Source: Lactobacillus pasteurii DSM 23907 = CRBIP 24.76 (lineage in GTDB: Bacteria > Bacillota > Bacilli > Lactobacillales > Lactobacillaceae). From it: DNA of 64,000 nt. A program made the position numbers and the translations under genes. The notes under the pieces are model-generated. The model had not been told where the DNA came from. It was given only the letters and a program-made list of their open reading frames with translations, and ran no database searches. Location of the stretch: assembly GCF_000297025.1 (NCBI RefSeq), contig NZ_CAKD01000001.1, positions 98,944 to 162,943 of the forward strand, written 5' to 3'. Positions 62,397 through 64,000 of this stretch are shown here, piece after piece; the first letter of the stretch is position 1, and each line of letters starts with the position of its first letter.

Positions 62397-64000
62397 ACTT
62401 AAACTTCCCACTTGCAAAAGTGGGCTTGTACCTTGAAAATTCAATAGTTTAGCCAATAAAAAAGCACAAGGCCTTTGTTCGCTTGATATAATTTAGTCAA
62501 CCACAACATCATCAATATCAAACGAAAGGCTTGTGCTATGTCTAGTTTACCATCATTCGATACTGAAAATGAACCTAAAATCGCCCGTTCTGTTGAAAAG
62601 TTCTTCAAGGACTACAAAGTTATGGAGCTTCTCCGTAGATGTGGGCTCCGCAAGTCAAAAGGAATCCCTCTTTGGTCGATCCTTTCATACATCTTCAGTA
62701 ATGTGTTTCGAGACAGAAGCATGTACATGCAACAGAAGTCTGGCAAGTGTACTGCTGGCTTCTCCAAAAACACCTACTATCGATTCATGCAGAACCCACA
62801 TATCAACTGGCTCCGCTTCACTATTCTGCTAGCTGAGAAGATCGTCAATGGGCATCTGAAAGATCTGACCTCTGACCAACGTGCGGATTGCTTCGTCTTT
62901 GACGATTCGCTCTACTCCAGAACTGGATACAAGAAGACTGAGCTGGCTGCCAAAGTATTCGACCACGTTTCGATGACCTACAAGAAGGGCTTTCGGATGA
63001 TGACCATGGGTTGGACTGATGGATCCTCCTTCGTCCCAATCGCTTCATCTCTCTTGTCCTCAAAGAATGATCAGAATGTCATCGGGACAACCAAGAAGAT
63101 CGACAAGCGCACAATCGCGGCCAAAAGACGAATTATGGCCCAATCAAAGGGGACCGATGTAGTTATCCAGCTACTCGATCAAGCTTTGAAAGCAGGGCTT
63201 ACTGCTAAGTACGTCATGTTTGACACTTGGTTCTCCAATCCTCATCAGATCGTCCAGATCAAGCAACGTGACCTAAACGTAATTGCCATGGTGAAGAAGA
63301 GTTCCAAGATCACATACGAGTTCGATGGTAAGCGGATGAACGTCAAGCAGATCTTCAGCGCATGCAAGAAGCGGCGAGGTCGTTCAAGATATCTCTTGTC
63401 CGTCCCTGTAAAGGTTGGAGATCCTGCCAAGGATGGTGCCCAGGTTGATGCCAGAATAGTCTGCGTAAGAAATCGCTCCAACCGCAAAGATTGGATCGCT
63501 CTTATTTGCACGGACATGATGATCGATGAAAATGAGATCATCAGAATTTACGGCAAAAGATGGGACATCGAAGTCTTCTTCAAGACCTGCAAGAGTTTCT
63601 TGAAACTTGGTACTGAATACCACGGCCTCTCATATGATGCATTGACTGCCCATACGGCTTTCGTCTTTCTGCGCTACATGTTCATGTCAGTTGAGAAGCG
63701 AGATGATGAAGATGATAGGACAATAGGCGAGCTCTTTTACTGCATGATAGACGAGCTTGCGGACATTACTTTCCATCACTCCCTTCAGATCCTGGTGGAA
63801 GCCATGTTCGAGAGCGTGAAAGAGATCTTCCAACTGACAGAAGAGCAGATGGAAAGGTTCACCAAAGCTTTCATTTCCCGCCTCCCGAAGTACATGCAAG
63901 AGGCTATATCGCCATCACTAGCAGCATAATTGAATATTTACTGGTTAAACTATTGAGTTTTCAAGGCTTCATAGTTCTTTTTGGTGTGGGAAGTTTAAGT
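62397..64000 (+). mobile_element. Complete insertion sequence, IS4-like, about 1.6 kb
   Basis: Left end ACTTAAACTTCCCAC (62397-62411) and right end GTGGGAAGTTTAAGT (63986-64000) are perfect 15-bp inverted repeats. A second inner inverted block (CTTGAAAA(T/C)TCAATAGTTTA) lies about 20 bp further in on each side. One transposase gene fills it. The right flank is outside the window, so target duplication cannot be checked. Confidence 0.9.
62538..63929 (+). CDS. IS4-like DDE transposase
   Basis: 463 residues, with AAAGG upstream of the ATG. DDE-type core: FVFDDSLYSRTGYKK (first Asp), MFDTWFSNP (second Asp) and the YREK-like block IRIYGKRWDIEVFFKTCKSFL (Glu). The N-terminus has a helix-turn-helix-like region (STFSKNTYYRFM-type). 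Base use is more GC-rich than the neighbouring flippase gene, a sign of recent arrival. The gene is intact and probably active. Confidence 0.92.
   Translation: MSSLPSFDTENEPKIARSVEKFFKDYKVMELLRRCGLRKSKGIPLWSILSYIFSNVFRDRSMYMQQKSGKCTAGFSKNTYYRFMQNPHINWLRFTILLAEKIVNGHLKDLTSDQRADCFVFDDSLYSRTGYKKTELAAKVFDHVSMTYKKGFRMMTMGWTDGSSFVPIASSLLSSKNDQNVIGTTKKIDKRTIAAKRRIMAQSKGTDVVIQLLDQALKAGLTAKYVMFDTWFSNPHQIVQIKQRDLNVIAMVKKSSKITYEFDGKRMNVKQIFSACKKRRGRSRYLLSVPVKVGDPAKDGAQVDARIVCVRNRSNRKDWIALICTDMMIDENEIIRIYGKRWDIEVFFKTCKSFLKLGTEYHGLSYDALTAHTAFVFLRYMFMSVEKRDDEDDRTIGELFYCMIDELADITFHHSLQILVEAMFESVKEIFQLTEEQMERFTKAFISRLPKYMQEAISPSLAA

Noticed and set aside
62407..62424. CCCACTT/AAGTGGG hairpin as a gene terminator
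   Set aside because: It lies within the left end of the insertion sequence and has no T run; better seen as part of the element end.
62397..64000. Target-site duplication of the insertion sequence
   Set aside because: The right flank is outside the window, so it cannot be tested.

Overview
The window reads as a chromosomal segment of a host-associated Lactobacillus of the acidophilus/crispatus/helveticus/amylovorus group. This is inferred from low GC, strong AGGAGG-type ribosome binding sites, the peptidase set (PepN, a PepC/PepE-type cysteine aminopeptidase, a POT di/tripeptide transporter), an APF-type cell-wall protein, the maltose phosphorylase operon and the purA-purB/guaC arrangement. 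Species cannot be fixed from the sequence alone.

Layout. 1-1020: decayed ABC-2 exporter. 1081-3416: TetR-controlled FtsX-type ABC exporter with its operator/promoter. 3442-9225: housekeeping genes (phosphatase, YaaA, GalT-like protein, L,D-transpeptidase, peptide transporter). 9367-11108: carrier-protein/condensation-domain protein abutting a broken MFS gene. 11216-16862: pepN, APF-like protein, membrane proteins, MFS efflux. 17054-32553: DUF4097 lipoprotein, then a large minus-strand maltodextrin system (MalR regulator, two GH13 enzymes, maltose phosphorylase, beta-phosphoglucomutase, MsmK-MalEFG importer) with cre-like and MalR-like sites, followed by a tyrosine phosphatase and glycerol kinase. 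32711-36678: pyridoxine/HMP kinase, cysteine aminopeptidase, GatD-like amidotransferase, EamA transporter.

36759-45268 is an AT-rich accessory island and the most interesting part. It holds an AlbA_2/GHKL-type gene bracketed by 66-bp repeats. It then holds an Rgg-type regulator divergent from a 37-residue hydrophobic peptide gene. Next comes a compact lanthipeptide locus: a 39-residue precursor not reported as a long ORF, a three-domain class III-like LanKC synthetase, an ABC exporter and a HExxH metallopeptidase. The biosynthetic genes lie between two near-identical 265-bp direct repeats. Each repeat carries an intact copy of the peptide gene and the 5' end of rgg. I infer a quorum-sensing controlled, single-ring (labionin-type) class III lanthipeptide system. 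Peptide signalling, ring chemistry and leader removal are all inference.

45266-47713: Rpn-type nuclease with a broken sister copy, an amber-interrupted secreted protein, and a small membrane protein. 47855-51630: purB-purA and divergent guaC with PurBox-like sites. 51914-53494: tRNA-Arg, tRNA-Pro, and a T-box leader with asnA. 53540-62361: class I amidotransferase, amino-acid permease, a Clp ATPase with a perfect CIRCE element, alpha/beta hydrolase plus PTS EIIC, a small protein and a flippase. 62397-64000: a complete insertion sequence with terminal inverted repeats, ending exactly at the window edge.
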